Shown here in pieces: positions 1 through 12,086 of a stretch of DNA of 64,000 nucleotides. A program made the translations under genes and the position numbers. Every line of letters starts with the position of its first letter. Position 1 is the stretch's first letter. The DNA is from Bemisia tabaci (lineage: Eukaryota; Arthropoda; Insecta; Hemiptera; Aleyrodidae): assembly GCF_918797505.1 (NCBI RefSeq), contig NC_092793.1, forward strand, positions 71,605,660 through 71,669,659, in the 5' to 3' direction. The notes beneath the pieces were generated by a model that was given only the letters and a program-made list of their open reading frames with translations, was not told the origin of the DNA and did not search any database.

Positions 1-2306
1 GGGCGCACCCTGGTGGGCTATGACTAGAAACAAGAGGAAACACAAATACACATTGAGTCGGAAAGAAAAAAAAAAGAAAATAAAAAAGGAGCATTTGGAA
101 AACGAGGATTTAGCAACGCAAGTGTCAAAAACTTGCTAGATATATACGTAGAATACTTGTTGCATTGCCTCACTGCTGGAACTGCCGAATTCGCAACTAG
201 TCGCGAAGTCTCTTATCAGACATTCATTCCAGAGAGCGGTCCCGTTTTTTTTAATTTTTTTTTTCTCGGAGACTATTATGGCAACGTTTAGGGGACGATT
301 TGACTCGCATACGTAAAGATTTTTGTTTCTTTCAAGAGCAAGAAGTATGAGTTTTTCGCATAAAAAAACGTTAACATTTTTGGTTAGACCTCAGTTCGAA
401 TAGTTTCTGTAGCGCTAAGCGCATTCCACGTGAAACTTTGATTAGATCCCGTGAAACAGATGACTTAAATTTGCACTTTGCCTGATGGTCCATTTATCAA
501 AGCCATAAGATCCCCAAAACAGCATTTTCAGTTGTTTTGTCATTCTAAAAGGTGATAGTGTGCTAAAAAATCTACTGATAACGCAACGGTTAAAACTGTT
601 TATACGATTATGTACTTTAAATGATTCGTTGGTCTCTGGCAGATGACTAAATTTTACACTTTCTCTCAATAAAAAAAGGAAATGGATTTAATGAAAGCAG
701 AGGGCGCGGTACAATTCTTGAAAATATTTTTAAATTTAGAAACGGTGCAATGGAAAAAACCTGCAAATTCATTTTTCTACTATAAGGTTCGAATGATAAA
801 CTTCCGCGAAAAGCAAACCGCGTCCAGCTTAAAAAAACGAGAGGTAAAGATTTCCTTGATAAAAATGAAGGCATGAAAGGATCTGGTGACAGGTGTGCAG
901 GTTTTCATTCGAATTGCGGCCTCATTATTTCGAGCTCAGCTCATTGCGAGGTGCCGAATCCTCAGAACAAGCTGAATTTTTATTTTCGATTCAAAAAAAA
1001 GGAAAAAAATAGTGAATTAAAAACCCTTAATGCTGTTTATGCCACTCTCTGGTTGCTTCAATACCATTATTTTATGTAGGAAATATCAAGCAGAAATAAC
1101 ATGCTATATCACAAGAAGTTTTTTACACGATGAAGTGATGAAGTGTTCTTATGCGTTAATATGCGAATAATGCCACAAAAAAAAATAATATTGTAGTATT
1201 CGGTAAAATGCTTTCAGCGCAATGAGGGAAATTTTTTTCGAATCGGATCGAAAAAAATTGGAATTTTATAGTTTTTGACGTAGAACGGAAAAGTCAGTTT
1301 TAAATTTTTTTGGTTGATCATTGTTTCAAAAGAGGCTGAAAAATTGCATTTTAATTCCAACTTTTTTATGCCTCGAAAATCGTATATTAAAAATTTTAAA
1401 TAGATTTTCCTCAAATCGACCTCTTTTTTTTCAAACTTTTAACTGTCTAAACTCTGAGTACTTTCGGCAATTCTGCTAAGTTCGAAACCGTGCGATAGAA
1501 ACTGGATATCCAAGTTAGTTTTTTGGCACAAAGGACCTTTCCTTTCGACCTCTGTGCTGCTGACAGATCAAAGGGAACCGACTTGGCAACGACTTAGCGG
1601 AAACAGGCATGAAATGAAGAGGGAAAGGGGGAAAAAAGCGGCGAATGTATTAACTTTATTAGGGCCCTGAAGGGCTGTAGATACACATTGCTGGGCGGCG
1701 AACAAACCATCAATTACTATGAATGAAATTTGACCCGAGGAATTTGAAAACGAAGGAACCGAGGCTCGGGACGGCAAGGCTCCAAGCTCAGCTCCAGCTC
1801 CGTCGCGCCGTGCCGTGCCACGGCCGTTGCACAGGTGGATTGGTTATCGGGATGGAAAAGCGGAACGGCGGTGCTCAGAAGCACGTAACCTCAAACGGGA
1901 ACCACATATACATCGGTGGTTTTTGTAAAGCACAGCGGCGGACTGGTCCGGGAGGGAGACGCAAGGCGAGCAGTTTTCACTCGAGTTGTTCCCCAACGGA
2001 ATACTCAAAGGATCGGACCCAACTACTTTGCAGCCATGAGCCAGCCCTCTGCAAGTCAGGAACACTTGACTGTTGACCGGCAGGGTTGAGTTCTCTCTGA
2101 TATTTGACCCCAACTCCACTCATTTCCCGCCCTGAACCTGGATTGTTGAAACGTTATCGAAATTATCTTGCTCCATCTATAAAATCGCTAAGGTATAGTT
2201 ATATTCATCAGAATCATTCGATAATCGATAACGATGTTTTAATGGACTCGCTGGTCTGATTGCCGATGCATCATAAAAGGTATACGTAATGAGTTAGTGC
2301 ATCCTT
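1..2306. other. No gene or element recognised
   Basis: AT-rich sequence with many short homopolymer runs. The open frames are short (117 codons or fewer) and overlap on both strands, without recognisable motifs. A weak inverted repeat lies at about 2150-2234, where GTTATCGAAATTATC faces GATAATCGATAAC. A GC-richer patch at 1740-2060 has open frames on both strands, which I do not recognise. Confidence 0.6.
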
Positions 2307-2545
2307 CACGGGGAAAAAAGAGGTAGGGGCTAAGCCCCAACTGTTGGATGATATGGACATTCTCAATTAATTGTGGTGATATCCCGATTATTTGTGGTAG
2401 TATCCCGATAAATTAGGTTACTAACCCAAATGTTGCGGTACTACCCCAACTTGAGTCGCGGTGCTACCGAAACTAATATGAAATGTCCATATCATCCAAC
2501 TTTGGGTAGCAGAACAATTTTGGGGATAACACTTTTTTATCCGTG
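2307..2545. mobile_element. MITE family C, copy 1
   Basis: Non-autonomous element with imperfect inverted ends: CACGGGGAAAAAAG on the left and CTTTTTTATCCGTG on the right. Both ends continue inward to the shared block TTGGATGATATGGACATT and its complement. The core has short direct repeats around TTGTGGTAGTATCCC. Two further copies lie at 13106-13271 and 16604-16855, which shows it is a dispersed family. There is no coding capacity. A target duplication is not clear. Confidence 0.75.
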
Positions 2546-3720
2546 TAGATTTCATTGAGATTTTTAAGAGCTTCACGAGGTTGAAAATAAAGCTCGATGG
2601 TGCATAAAATTGTGACGGAGAGAATACGCCGGAGGGAGGGGATGAACATATCTAAGGTTGGAAAAGTCTGTATGCATCGTTTGGCGCAAAAAACACACAC
2701 AAAAATTCCACAACGGATCATTTAGTAGCATTTTTTGGAGCAATTTAAACCTTTAGGAGCAATTTTTTGATGCAATGTAAGAGGGAAAACAAAAAAATTC
2801 GAAGGAATCTTCGTTAAAATTTTCTGTTGCTGCAAGCTAGTTTTAAGTACTATTCATTTTAAACGCCTGCAAAATTATCAACAATAAAACTAGGACTTGA
2901 AATTTTAAGCCCATATATTAGAAAATATTAGAAATTTCTTAGCGTCAACACCGAAAATAGACAAACCGATTTGAGCTTAGAGCTGTTTTTGGCTTTATTG
3001 AACAATTGGAGTTCCGAGGGATACATTTTACCTGTCTTCGTTTTCAAATAATGTACGGGATAAAAAACGAAAATAGCTCAAAGTACATAGAAAATGAACG
3101 TAGGTAAAATTCGATGAAAATAGGATTTTCCAAACCATACCGCTGAAATTCGGGCACACTGAGTAATGAGAGTGTTGACTTCATTGTAAGCAAGGGGCAA
3201 TTTTTCCTTGGGTTAAGGGACCCAACTGTTGCGTCCGGTCCTAATGACCTCTTCAAGCCTGGACATAGGAAACCAGGTGTCTGCCCTGTGCTTAAAGTGG
3301 GGCTAATTATATTAGTCCCAAAACACGTCTGCAGTTGCCCTCCTCGTGGTTCAGTTTAGAATCAGAGAAGAGACCGGGATCATGAAGATAATAGTTCGAT
3401 GACTGAAAGCCACAGCGCCTTCAAATTAGCGGTTATGCGCCACGAGCTCCTTGACGTTCGAAAAGTTGTATGCCGCGCCTTGTGGTTCGCATTGCAAAGC
3501 CGGCCGCTAGCCGCTTTCACCGTATCGGACAAGTCCTACAAATATTCGCATCTTCCCTTCGCTGATCAACTTTGGTTTTCAATTTTGGTCGAATGAAAAA
3601 GTATAGCTCCTAGGAATAACTATGCTCAAATTATGTTTTTATCTGTGCATGGAGATGGAGAATAACGGCACCATACCGGATTCAATGGACAAAAGCAAAA
3701 TCAACTGTACGTTTATGTGC
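2546..3720. other. No gene or element recognised
   Basis: AT-rich sequence. The frames seen here are short and unsupported. I see no repeat shared with the rest of the window. Confidence 0.55.
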
Positions 3721-4719
3721 ATACAGGGTGATCCAAAAGTCCCTTCCACCCCCTCTAACTTTTTACCTAATTGAGGTAAAGATTTGAAACTTGGGGGATG
3801 TTCCTAGGTCAAAGGGAGCTACTTTTTGGCCCCCCTAAAATTTTCAGGGGGCCCCCTTGGGGGGCAACGGCCCCCAACTTTTAATTTTCAAATGGGAAGA
3901 CCCCCTTTGTGATAGCTCGTTCAAAAGAGCATAAAAAAAGAAAACTTTTCGCGCAAACCCGAAGTCAATATCTCAAACCGTTTCAAAATGGCGGCCGGTT
4001 AAAGTTCAAAATGGCCGAAAATTCACACCGGTTATTTGTCGATGGATTTGCGCGAAAATCGGTATGTAGGGGTATTTTGACACGAGAAAAACGAATTTGA
4101 CGTTAGATTTTCAAAAAAACCGAAATTTCCAAAATGGCCGCCGGTTAAAGTTCAAAATGACCAAAAATTGATTTTTTTAGAAATCTAAGTTCAAATTTGT
4201 TTATCTTATGCCAAAATACTCTCAAATTCCAAGTTTTAGGCAAATCCATCAGCAAAAAACCGAGGTGACAATTTTCGGCCATTTTAAACTTTAACCGGCG
4301 GCCATTTTGGAAATTTCGGTTTTTTTGAAAATCTAACGTCAAATTCGTTTTTCTCGTGTCAAAATACCCCTACATACCGATTTTCGCGCAAATCCATCGA
4401 CAAATAACCGGTGTGAATTTTCGGCCATTTTGAACTTTAACCGGCCGCCATTTTGAAACGGTTTGAGATATTGACTTCGGGTTTGCGCGAAAAGTTTTCT
4501 TTTTTTATGCTCTTTGAACGAGCTATCACAAAGGGGGTCTTCCCATTTGAAAATTAAAAGTTGGGGGCCGTTGCCCCCCCAAGGGGGGCCCCCTGAAAAT
4601 TTTAGGGGGGCCAAAAAGTAGCTCCCTTTGACCTAGGAACATCCCCCAAGTTTCAAATCTTTACCTCAATTAGGTAAAAAGTTAGAGGGGGTGGAAGGGA
4701 CTTTTGGATCACCCTGTAT
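3721..4719. mobile_element. Foldback element, ~1-kb near-perfect palindrome
   Basis: The two halves are reverse complements almost base for base. The left arm runs from 3721 to about 4170 and the right arm from about 4262 to 4719, with a spacer of about 90 bp. The tips are ATACAGGGTGATCC and GGATCACCCTGTAT. Because the arms mirror each other, the same peptide frame appears on + at 3909-4100 and on - at 4339-4530; it is a repeat shadow, not a gene. CAGGGTG tips are common on insect DNA transposons (known). The arms contain G/C runs such as GGCCCCCCTAAAATTTT. The near identity of the arms suggests a young element or recent arm homogenisation (inference). Confidence 0.9.
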
Positions 4720-6130
4720 ATGTAGTAGCTGTCGATATCAGAACTGTACTGTGTGTATCAGACTACTGTTTATCCTCAAAATAACAAAGCACACACCATG
4801 TGACATGTTGATATGCGTATAAATCTTACCATAATGAATAATAATAAATCTTATTATTATGTGTAAAACGTGTGCATGAAAAGCAGTTAAAATAAATAAT
4901 GATTCCGAGAAAATTCAAATTGTTATAATACAAAATGTTAATAAAAATAAATTGACTTATTCTCAAAATTTACGCGACGCAAGTTCTGCGGCCAAGTGTG
5001 GACACGCAATACGAAAAACTTTGTTAATCCGGCAGCAGCGTCGTAAAACGATGAGGATCGGTGTTTTAAATCTTGTTGGGGACTCAATTAGACGGAAAAA
5101 TCGATTATTTTTGGTTTGGCGAGTTTTATGATCATTATTCAAGTTGTCGCCAGCGCTTGAGACCCGATTCGAGCCCACCCACCCCAACCCCTACTTCCAA
5201 CCCCTTCACCCTTCATCTTGGTTCGCTTCCTCTCGAGCAGTTAAGAAGACGTTGACACTCACTCGCAGACCGCTTTCATCGAGTTTGTTCTCCCTCGCTA
5301 GCTACGCTCCAACTTCTCGCTCCACCACATGACTCCAGTGATTTTTCTAACTTTGTTTTGACCTTCAAAGAATTTTAGCCCGAGACGATATAATACCCAC
5401 GGCATCGCGAAAAATAGTTGAATGTAAAGCCTTATATGTAACGATAGCGGACGTCGTCTTCTCAAGTTGCGAGAAAATCGTGTTCAAGCTGTGCGTTTTG
5501 GTGTCCGTGCTGCAAAAAGAATCCGGTCGAGGAGTTTATTATAGAACGAAATCCCCTGTAAAAAATGAACTTTAGAAATTAAAATTTGAGGCAAACGTCA
5601 ACAAGCTGATTTTAAAATACCACAACCGCTGTTTTTATACGGAGAACTTTTTCAGGCATAAAATGAACTACCTAGCTAATGTAAGATAGGTAGAACGATT
5701 GATATTCATCGGATTATCATTACTTTTGAGTTTTTTTAATTATTTTTCGAAAAATAATAAATATTTGATACCTTCCAAAAAAAAATGAGGAGCGAACTAT
5801 ATTATCAGTCTATTAAAATAAGGAAACAATTAAAAATGGTGCCATCTCCCAGAGACCCAATAGGTCACAATAGGTCTTAATAACTTTTATAACTATTGTA
5901 ATGTGCTCATATACACGATCCTTGAGGAGATTAATGAGCCTTAGCCAATTATTTAGCTCAATACTCATTATTATTTCAAGGAATTCTGACATTCGGTGTC
6001 TTTAGATATAATGCGGTTTTTTTATCCATATCTTAATAAAAAATTAAGCCAGGAATCTGAAACACTTGAAAGGTAGTGAATTCTAAAAAGCGTTATCCCT
6101 AAAAATGGCGGATGTTTGATATCGTAGTAT
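4720..6130. other. No gene or element recognised
   Basis: Mostly AT-rich. Between 5144 and 5335 there is a C/T-rich stretch with short overlapping frames and no recognisable protein motif. I see no convincing splice-site pair. Confidence 0.55.
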
Positions 6131-6294
6131 TCGTAGTTCCTTTACATGGATTACATAGATGCACATAGCTCCCTTGGATTTGGTTAATCTGCACATAGTT
6201 CTTTCGATTTGGTTATTCTGTGCGCAATTCCTTCTGATTGGGTTAATTTTTCATACTTTCTTTTAATTTGATTCGTCTAAGCATAGCTCCCTTC
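6131..6294. repeat. Tandem array of a diverged 30-bp unit (about 5.5 copies)
   Basis: Units start at about 6131, 6161, 6191, 6220 and 6250, with a partial unit at the end. The best-kept pair begins GCACATAGCTCCCTTGGATT and GCACATAGTTCTTTCGATTT, both followed by a GGTTAWTCT-like block. The array ends in CAGCCAGAATACGTC. The words GCACATAG and AATACGTC are the inner and outer ends of family D hairpins elsewhere in the window, so the array looks like an expansion inside a D-type element. Confidence 0.7.
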
Positions 6295-6568
6295 AGCCAG
6301 AATACGTCAGATTTTGCGCTCTTTAGCCTCTAATAATCCCCACTGGAGTGAGGCGCGCGAAACTTTCATACGGGCAAAAATCAAGCCTTAATAGTGGAGG
6401 GGGAGGAGGGGCTGACAAATCAAGAGCTAGCTAGAAGCGTGGCGGGGAAGTTGGTCGTTGGGTCTCTCGGGTCGGCGAATAATTACAGGTTGGGAGAAGC
6501 ATTGTTGTGTATCGTTTTATTTTCAGCAGGACGACTGTAATCGAAACTCGTGTGACGGCCTGACGGCG

Positions 6569-6793
6569 CACAGTGGATCGAGTCAATTAGAGAGGTCGAA
6601 CATGAAATTTTTTACTAAGCGTGCAATTTTGAATGTTTATTTCGTCACATTTTAAATTTCAAGGAGAGCTTATAGAAGAAAATTTTACGAGGAGACCAAT
6701 GGAGCCACTTTAAGAACCTTGAAAGTTTGTATTACCGGAGTTGTAAAGTTACCAAATTTTGTCCAGCCTCTCGTATGGACTCGATCCACTGTG
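6569..6793. mobile_element. MITE family B, copy 1
   Basis: The element is 225 bp, with ends CACAGTGGATCGAGTC and GACTCGATCCACTGTG. The inverted ends continue imperfectly inward (AGAGAGGTCGAACATGAAA against a matching right block). It is AT-rich inside with no coding capacity. Two further copies are at 7603-7834 and 56748-56988. The flanking bases (GCG and CGG) extend the palindrome, so I cannot define the target duplication. Confidence 0.85.
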
Positions 6794-7362
6794 CGGAGCG
6801 GCGGCGGGTGAATTAGCACCCGTGCTAATGACCCGGCGCATCACGGCCACGGCGCAGCAAGCAACCCGCCAGACATTTTTGCCGGACGCGGATACTCGCG
6901 TGTTGGAAGGCATCACACCGCAGCTCTGAGCATTGACGCGTTTGGCAGGGCGCGCTGCTTGATGCTCGAATCGCCCCCACCGCGAGCTTCAATTACTCTG
7001 AATCGGAGCGGGTCACGTTGCAAGATCTAACAGGAATTTGCCGCTATCGAATTGGCAATGCTATAGCACCAGATACTATGACATCAAGAAGCCCTCCACT
7101 GCTATCCTTCTTATGCAGTGCAGAAGTTACTTTCGGAAGTCAACGCTCAGATTTGCCTAATGATGACTCAGGGCCAAAGAGTGGAACACCTGGTTCAAAA
7201 AACTTAACCTAATTTTCTTCTTACTTCTTGTTATTTTAGTGGCTTCTACTCCAGTAGAGGAGCCTACAACCATCTAGAGACAGACCTAATTTTCAAAAAA
7301 TCGCCCTGGAGCACCGATGAAGTCACTTTTAAAAGCTGTTTTGTCCAGGACTCCTGAGACTA
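6794..7362. other. No gene or element recognised
   Basis: GC-rich at 6795-7015, then mixed composition. The 64-codon frame at 7018-7212 has no recognisable motif. Confidence 0.5.
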
Positions 7363-7428
7363 GTGTGCGGCGACTGGCGATGCCGTATGCGCGGTCGCGG
7401 GTTCAAAGCTCCCGGCTTCGCCTCAGAA
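7363..7428 (+). other. tRNA-like fragment, possible SINE head
   Basis: The block GCGGTCGCGGGTTCAAAGCT, followed by CCCGG, resembles a tRNA T-arm with a B box. It is preceded by a degenerate A-box-like stretch (GCGACTGGCGATGCCGTA). I could not fold a full cloverleaf: the acceptor stem does not pair cleanly. It could be a tRNA pseudogene, the head of a tRNA-derived SINE, or chance. Confidence 0.25.
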
Positions 7429-7602
7429 AACACAGGTATGAATTTATATTTAAAAAAACCGGGAGTTTCGTATTTTATAATTGTTTCATAATTTGTTATG
7501 ACTTTGATCAATATAAATTGCCAAAATTCGTGGAAATAATTACCCATATAGATCAGTGAATCCCGAAATCCACTCACAGCCAGCGATTCTCCCATGAACC
7601 GC

Positions 7603-7834
7603 CACAGTGGATCGAGTCGATGGGAGAGGTCGGACCAAATTCGGAAACTTTAAACGCACATAACTACATTATTACAAAACATGGAGGTCTTGGAGGTGGT
7701 CAAATTGGGTTTCTCGTATAATTAACTTCAAATAGCACCCCTTAAACTTTAAAATTCCTCAAAATAAACATCAAGATTTGCAATTTTAGTCAAAAACTTC
7801 ATGTCCGATCTTTCCCATTGACTCGATCCACTGT
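7603..7834. mobile_element. MITE family B, copy 2
   Basis: The element is 232 bp, bounded by CACAGTGGATCGAGTC and GACTCGATCCACTGTG. Inner blocks (GAGGTCGGAC, CTTTAAACG, AGCACCCCTTAAA, AACATCAA) match the copy at 56748-56988 closely and copy 1 less well, so copies 2 and 3 form a subfamily. Confidence 0.85.
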
Positions 7835-8783
7835 GCGCCATGCCATGTTAAAAAATGCCGTTTGGTTCACACTATTCGCAAAAAAGGGCCTGTTCATGGA
7901 TTAACTTCATCGACGTTCGATACATCTCGACTCTCTATGCCCGACATTCATCAATCATCAAGAAGATAGGAAAGGAAGAAATAAGGGTGACCTCCGAAAT
8001 TAATTTTTGTTTCACTCGATTATATTGCTTAGATTTTTAGTGCGGGGTCCCCAAAATTTACCATCTCTTGGGCGCTCACCTCATTAGGTAATCAGCAAGG
8101 TGTTCTCTTCTCTCGTGGTCCTCCAAACATTCTATGATCATACAATAAGCGCACTTTCACTTGTTAAATTTGATTGGAAGATCATTGGACGGATGACGTT
8201 CCTTAAACTATCTGTTTCAAGTGCGTCACAAAATAGTGGACATTCTTAACCATGCAACAAATATAATGACCTTGACAAATATTATTACTCAGTAAACTTT
8301 TGATCTCAATTCGAGATAATTTCGATTTACGATGACAACTTGGCAATTATTTGGGCAACAGGGTTGGAGCCTGAGCTTGATGTAAAGCCCAGTGGTGAAC
8401 ACCGAACGAACTGTTGGTGACATTTTATGCCATGTTAATTAAGTGCACGTATAAGCCGCAAGGGAAAGGAGAGGGATATTCAAACAGGGGTGGCGTAAAC
8501 AATGTTGTGCGGTGAGTAGTTCGCAAAATTACAGGAGTCGTAAGCTTGAGCCTCACCATCATTTCCTCTATTTAACCATTGCGCTTTTTTTTTGGCTTAA
8601 GTGCTCTTTCATCCGTTGTTTGTTCTGTACGTGTAGCATTTTTAGAGCGTAAAATAGCTCAAATAAGAGGACGGATGGATCTAATGCACTTATGTGCCTG
8701 TAGATTTCATTTAATAATGGACAAACCGAATCGTAGGTGACTTGAAATTAGTAATACCATAGGTAACCTTTTCCTTTAGGTAA
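7835..8783. other. No gene or element recognised
   Basis: AT-rich with short frames only. I recognise no repeat shared with other parts of the window. Confidence 0.5.
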
Positions 8784-8926
8784 ATGGACTGCATTTTGCA
8801 ATTTGGAACTATGAATTCTGGCTCTTTTGGAAAAACACTTATGTGCATTGGGAAACTAATGGCACATACGTTGTCTTTAAACCGGGCTAGAATGTATAGT
8901 TCCAAAGTGCAAAATGCAGTCCAAAT
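8784..8926. mobile_element. Hairpin element, family L
   Basis: An inverted repeat with arms of about 37 bp. The left arm (about 8784-8820) begins ATGGACTGCATTTTGCAATT and the right arm (about 8890-8926) is its near complement, ending GCAAAATGCAGTCCAAAT. The loop is about 70 bp. A shorter relative with the words GGATT...GCAAAAAGG lies at 29874-29951. Confidence 0.7.
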
Positions 8927-9264
8927 GTGTATTAATATGCCTTATCTAAAGAAGATTTGTTGAAAACACTGTTGGCCGATTAGAGATTATAAATGGTTCA
9001 CAACAATCGTTTATTCTTGATACAAACAAATTCATTGCACTCATTGTGAAGTTAACGATGTGTGTCGAAAGCCTCATCTTTGATAATGACTAATTTTTCG
9101 TCTCTATCACTACAGTCTGCTAGAAACTCACTTCCGAACAGATGACAGCAATCCAACGAGAGACCTTTACAATTCCTAAACACATACTTTGTCAAATTAG
9201 AGGTCTTTCAGCTCTTCGAAATCACAGCAAAACATCCCCGGCAATTGTACGTATTAATGCTAAA

Positions 9265-9398
9265 ATGAACTAAGAGTAAACAAATGCTTAAGTCAAATGG
9301 AACTACGAAACACGCGAATTACACATGGATATGTCTGTTTTTGCGTAATTCGTTTGTGTACACTGTACAGTTCCTAAGAGCAAGAATACGTCCAATTT
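9265..9398. mobile_element. Family D-like hairpin element, degenerate
   Basis: The right end AAGAATACGTCCAATTT matches the family D tip (complement AAATTGGACGTATT), with CAGTTCCTAAGAGC inside it. The left part carries AAATGGAACTACG. A sub-hairpin GCGAATTACACA/TGCGTAATTCG sits in the middle. The left boundary is uncertain. Confidence 0.45.
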
Positions 9399-10360
9399 AA
9401 ACTCGGTTCCTTCATTCTTACTGGAGACTAAATTTTCAGTTAACACTGATGAAGTCCCTCTTTTCAAATTTCGGTCAATGATATATCGTAGTTCCTCTCA
9501 CGAAAGAACGTAACTGCATTTCAATGTTGCCAAATTTCTCCTATCAAAATGCATTTTTACCCAGGAAATCTACGGCATTTCTAACTGAAAATTTCACTGA
9601 TTATTCTTTTGATCTCATGCAAAGATCAGAAAAATTTTCGACGGAAAATTCCACGTGTATATTCTTGTAAAAAATCGAATCATTTGAGTCAATCATGCAA
9701 CAATGGAATGGAGTTACGTTCATTCGTTTGAGAAACGACGATATGTGAATCCAAGTCCACCGAATTCATCATCCGTCGGCCTTAAACGTCCATTCAAAGG
9801 CAGATTCTTTATCGTCGCACGTAGGCATTTTATTCCTTTTCCTCCCTTTTCCCGAATAGGTGAGGGAAAACTCATTCGAAGGGATTTTTTTCCCCATCCA
9901 AGTGGAAAGCTTGCAAGGCGGAAAGCAGGTATGAGGTCTGCGGTTGAGTCAGATCCGTCCGCCGAGACGCGGGCACCGCTGGAGGGCCCGACTCCCCCCG
10001 CCCCCTCCTCTCGCGCAGATCCATTCAAAATTCGTGCCCGTTCTGCCTATCCGGCTCGATAAGCACCAAATCAAACTGATGTTTGTGCATAAACAAATTG
10101 ACAGCCAAAGAAAACAAATCACGCTCGGTCCAAGAGAAACTTTTATCGAAGGGCTGCTAGAAAAATAGCCGCGTCTCACCTCGTTGCCACACTTCCCAAG
10201 TAAATGAATCGGAGAAGCCAGGTGAAGAAACATCAAGGACACTCTGTGTAATCTCTAGGACCACCCGATTTCACGTATCGACGTTTCAATAAACTATCCA
10301 AGTACAGAGAAAGTACTGAGTGTCCGAGTAGAGAGCGTGAAATAACAACATCAATACAAC
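9399..10360. other. No gene recognised; GC-rich patch inside
   Basis: A GC-rich stretch at about 9940-10060 has open frames on both strands (119 codons on + at 9703-10062 and 97 to 102 on -). They are low-complexity, rich in proline and arginine, and lack family motifs. The block TTCAATGTTGCCAAATTTCTCC near 9520 resembles the inner part of family G, but I see no matching ends. Confidence 0.45.
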
Positions 10361-10611
10361 CTAGCTCGAGGAAAAACACCGTATGAACATGCAGGATTTG
10401 TCATTTATCTCCGATAAAATGTGTATTTTTAAATAGAGTTATTAATGTTTCCCTTGAAATTTTCAGATAGTAGTTCAGATGTAGTTGTGGGTAAAATTCT
10501 CTGGAAAATTGGAGGAAAGGTATTCATAGATTTCCCTGAAAATTTGCATTTTATCAAAGGAAAGTTGGCAACGTCTGAGGGCTCATACGGCATTCCTCCT
10601 TAGCACGGCTG
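10361..10611. mobile_element. MITE family G, copy 1
   Basis: The right end reads GGCAACGTCTGAGGGCTCAT, then CGGCATTCCTCCTTAGCACGGC, and the diverged left end CTAGCTCGAGGAAAAACACC mirrors it. The inner TTTATCAAAGGAAAGTTGGC block matches copy 2 (12588-12842). The third copy is interrupted by a mariner (39471-40735). No coding capacity. Confidence 0.75.
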
Positions 10612-10755
10612 AATGACTGAGAATAATTAAGGCTCCAAAGCTTTTCAAATATTAAGAGTTCCTTCAATTAAGCGGTTAGGCATTTTCATGACATGAATGT
10701 TCGTCATTTCCTCTAGTTAAGCTTAACTAAAAGGATACTTTCCGAGACGAGCGCG

Positions 10756-10812
10756 TTATGATTTTCATAATTTCGGCATGATAGTTTATCATACGGAAAT
10801 TATGAAAATCAA
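10756..10812. repeat. Short perfect-stem palindrome
   Basis: GATTTTCATAATTTC pairs with GAAATTATGAAAATC around a short interior that itself contains CATGATA/TATCATA. The total is about 55 bp. There is no T-run typical of a bacterial terminator context, and none would be expected here. Probably the core of a small hairpin element. Confidence 0.6.
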
Positions 10813-11330
10813 AGGGTGATAGGGGCTAGAAAAATAATCGTCCTGAAAAAATACTTTTCAACGTGCCACAAAATGCTTACAATCTCTGCTAAATGGTACC
10901 GTGAGGACGAGTGGTTTAACAGAGATCAGCTGGGACTTAATTTGAAGAGTTTAAAGTAAAGAAGTCTACTTCTGTTTCGACATGGATTCTTGGTCGAAAT
11001 AAGTTTACAGTATTTACCGACAGTCCCGTTGACTTGAAACCAGGCTGTTTTCGCTTGCCTATTATTCAACTGGGGAGAGCTTATCCAAAAGAAATTACAT
11101 GCATACATTCCTGATAAAATGAGAATATATCAATAGCAGATACATGGTTTCAGAGAGTAGAAGTTTTTTTTTCGTCACTCACTCCCGTTCCTCTCCCTTT
11201 ATCAGTTTTCCTCGTTTTTTAGGCCTCCTTAAATGCGGAGAGGTGCCCCAGCCCCCAAATGACACCACTGGAGTTATGTTGGTTTAAATTTACAGTTAAA
11301 AAGTGTTGTTGAGAAGAAGCTATACTTAAA
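10813..11330. other. No gene or element recognised
   Basis: AT-rich, with a C/T-rich run near 11165-11225. Short frames only. Confidence 0.5.
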
Positions 11331-11590
11331 ATTGAGGCACTGGATGCAAACAGGGCACTTCTCGGTTGCAGTGTTTCAGAGCCTCCGCTAATATTTCATT
11401 CGTTATAAGGAAAGTGAATGCATCCATTTCACTAAGAATTTTACTGAATATTCCTCATGATTTTACAATTTTATAAGAAGAGAATTCTGGAAAAATCACC
11501 CATTAAATTCTTCTCCAAGGGATTAATTAGCAACAGAGATTCTGAAACACTGCAATCGAGAAGTGCCCTATTCGCATCCAGTGCCTCAAT
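11331..11590. mobile_element. Inverted-repeat element, ~260 bp
   Basis: The arms are about 62 bp. The left arm (11331-11392) begins ATTGAGGCACTGGATGC and continues through AGGGCACTTCTCGGTTGCAG. The right arm (11526-11590) is its near complement, ending GCATCCAGTGCCTCAAT. The spacer is about 130 bp. Short frames over this region on both strands are shadows. No second copy seen in the window. Confidence 0.7.
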
Positions 11591-12086
11591 ATTATTTGTT
11601 GTTCCGAGTCCGAAACTGTCAGATTGTAACGCCATTTCGTGATCTCCACTGGCACAAAAATGAACTGTAACATTCGCCACTCATTCTTCAGGGCATTTGA
11701 GGAGACGAGTTTTCCGTCGAAAAATCTCAAAATCCAGCTTGCAGCTCTCCAGAAAACTTGTCTCTTTGGACAAGGGTTCCTTTTCCGTAGACGGTCACAT
11801 TTACTTAATTTTTCTCGCTTAAACGTTTATCATCTTCATTAGACACCTTCATTAATTTAAAAAAACTTCCTAACCATAGTTAGGATTGTCCCGCTACCCA
11901 TTCTCCAAATGCATGTGGTCTCCCAAAAATGTTGTGAGGTTATGACAACACGTGGCCGTGCGGTGCGCGCAACACACACAAACCCCCATAACAAAAATCT
12001 CCAGCAACGCCTATGAATCCTAGGGACAACTTTGTCACAATCATACACCTTCTGGATACATTGTCTCAACAGAGCAGAAAATAATG
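11591..12086. other. No gene or element recognised
   Basis: Mixed composition with short frames only. Confidence 0.5.

Noticed and set aside
3909..4614. Identical peptide on both strands
   Set aside because: A direct consequence of the palindrome at 3721-4719.
6523..6568. Possible exon after TTTTATTTTCAG encoding QDDCNRNSCDGL
   Set aside because: An acceptor-like site with a Cys-rich reading, but the frame runs straight into MITE family B and there is no donor before it.
7363..7428. A functional tRNA gene
   Set aside because: Only the T-arm-like part is convincing. No acceptor stem or proper A box, so it is kept only as a low-confidence tRNA-like fragment.
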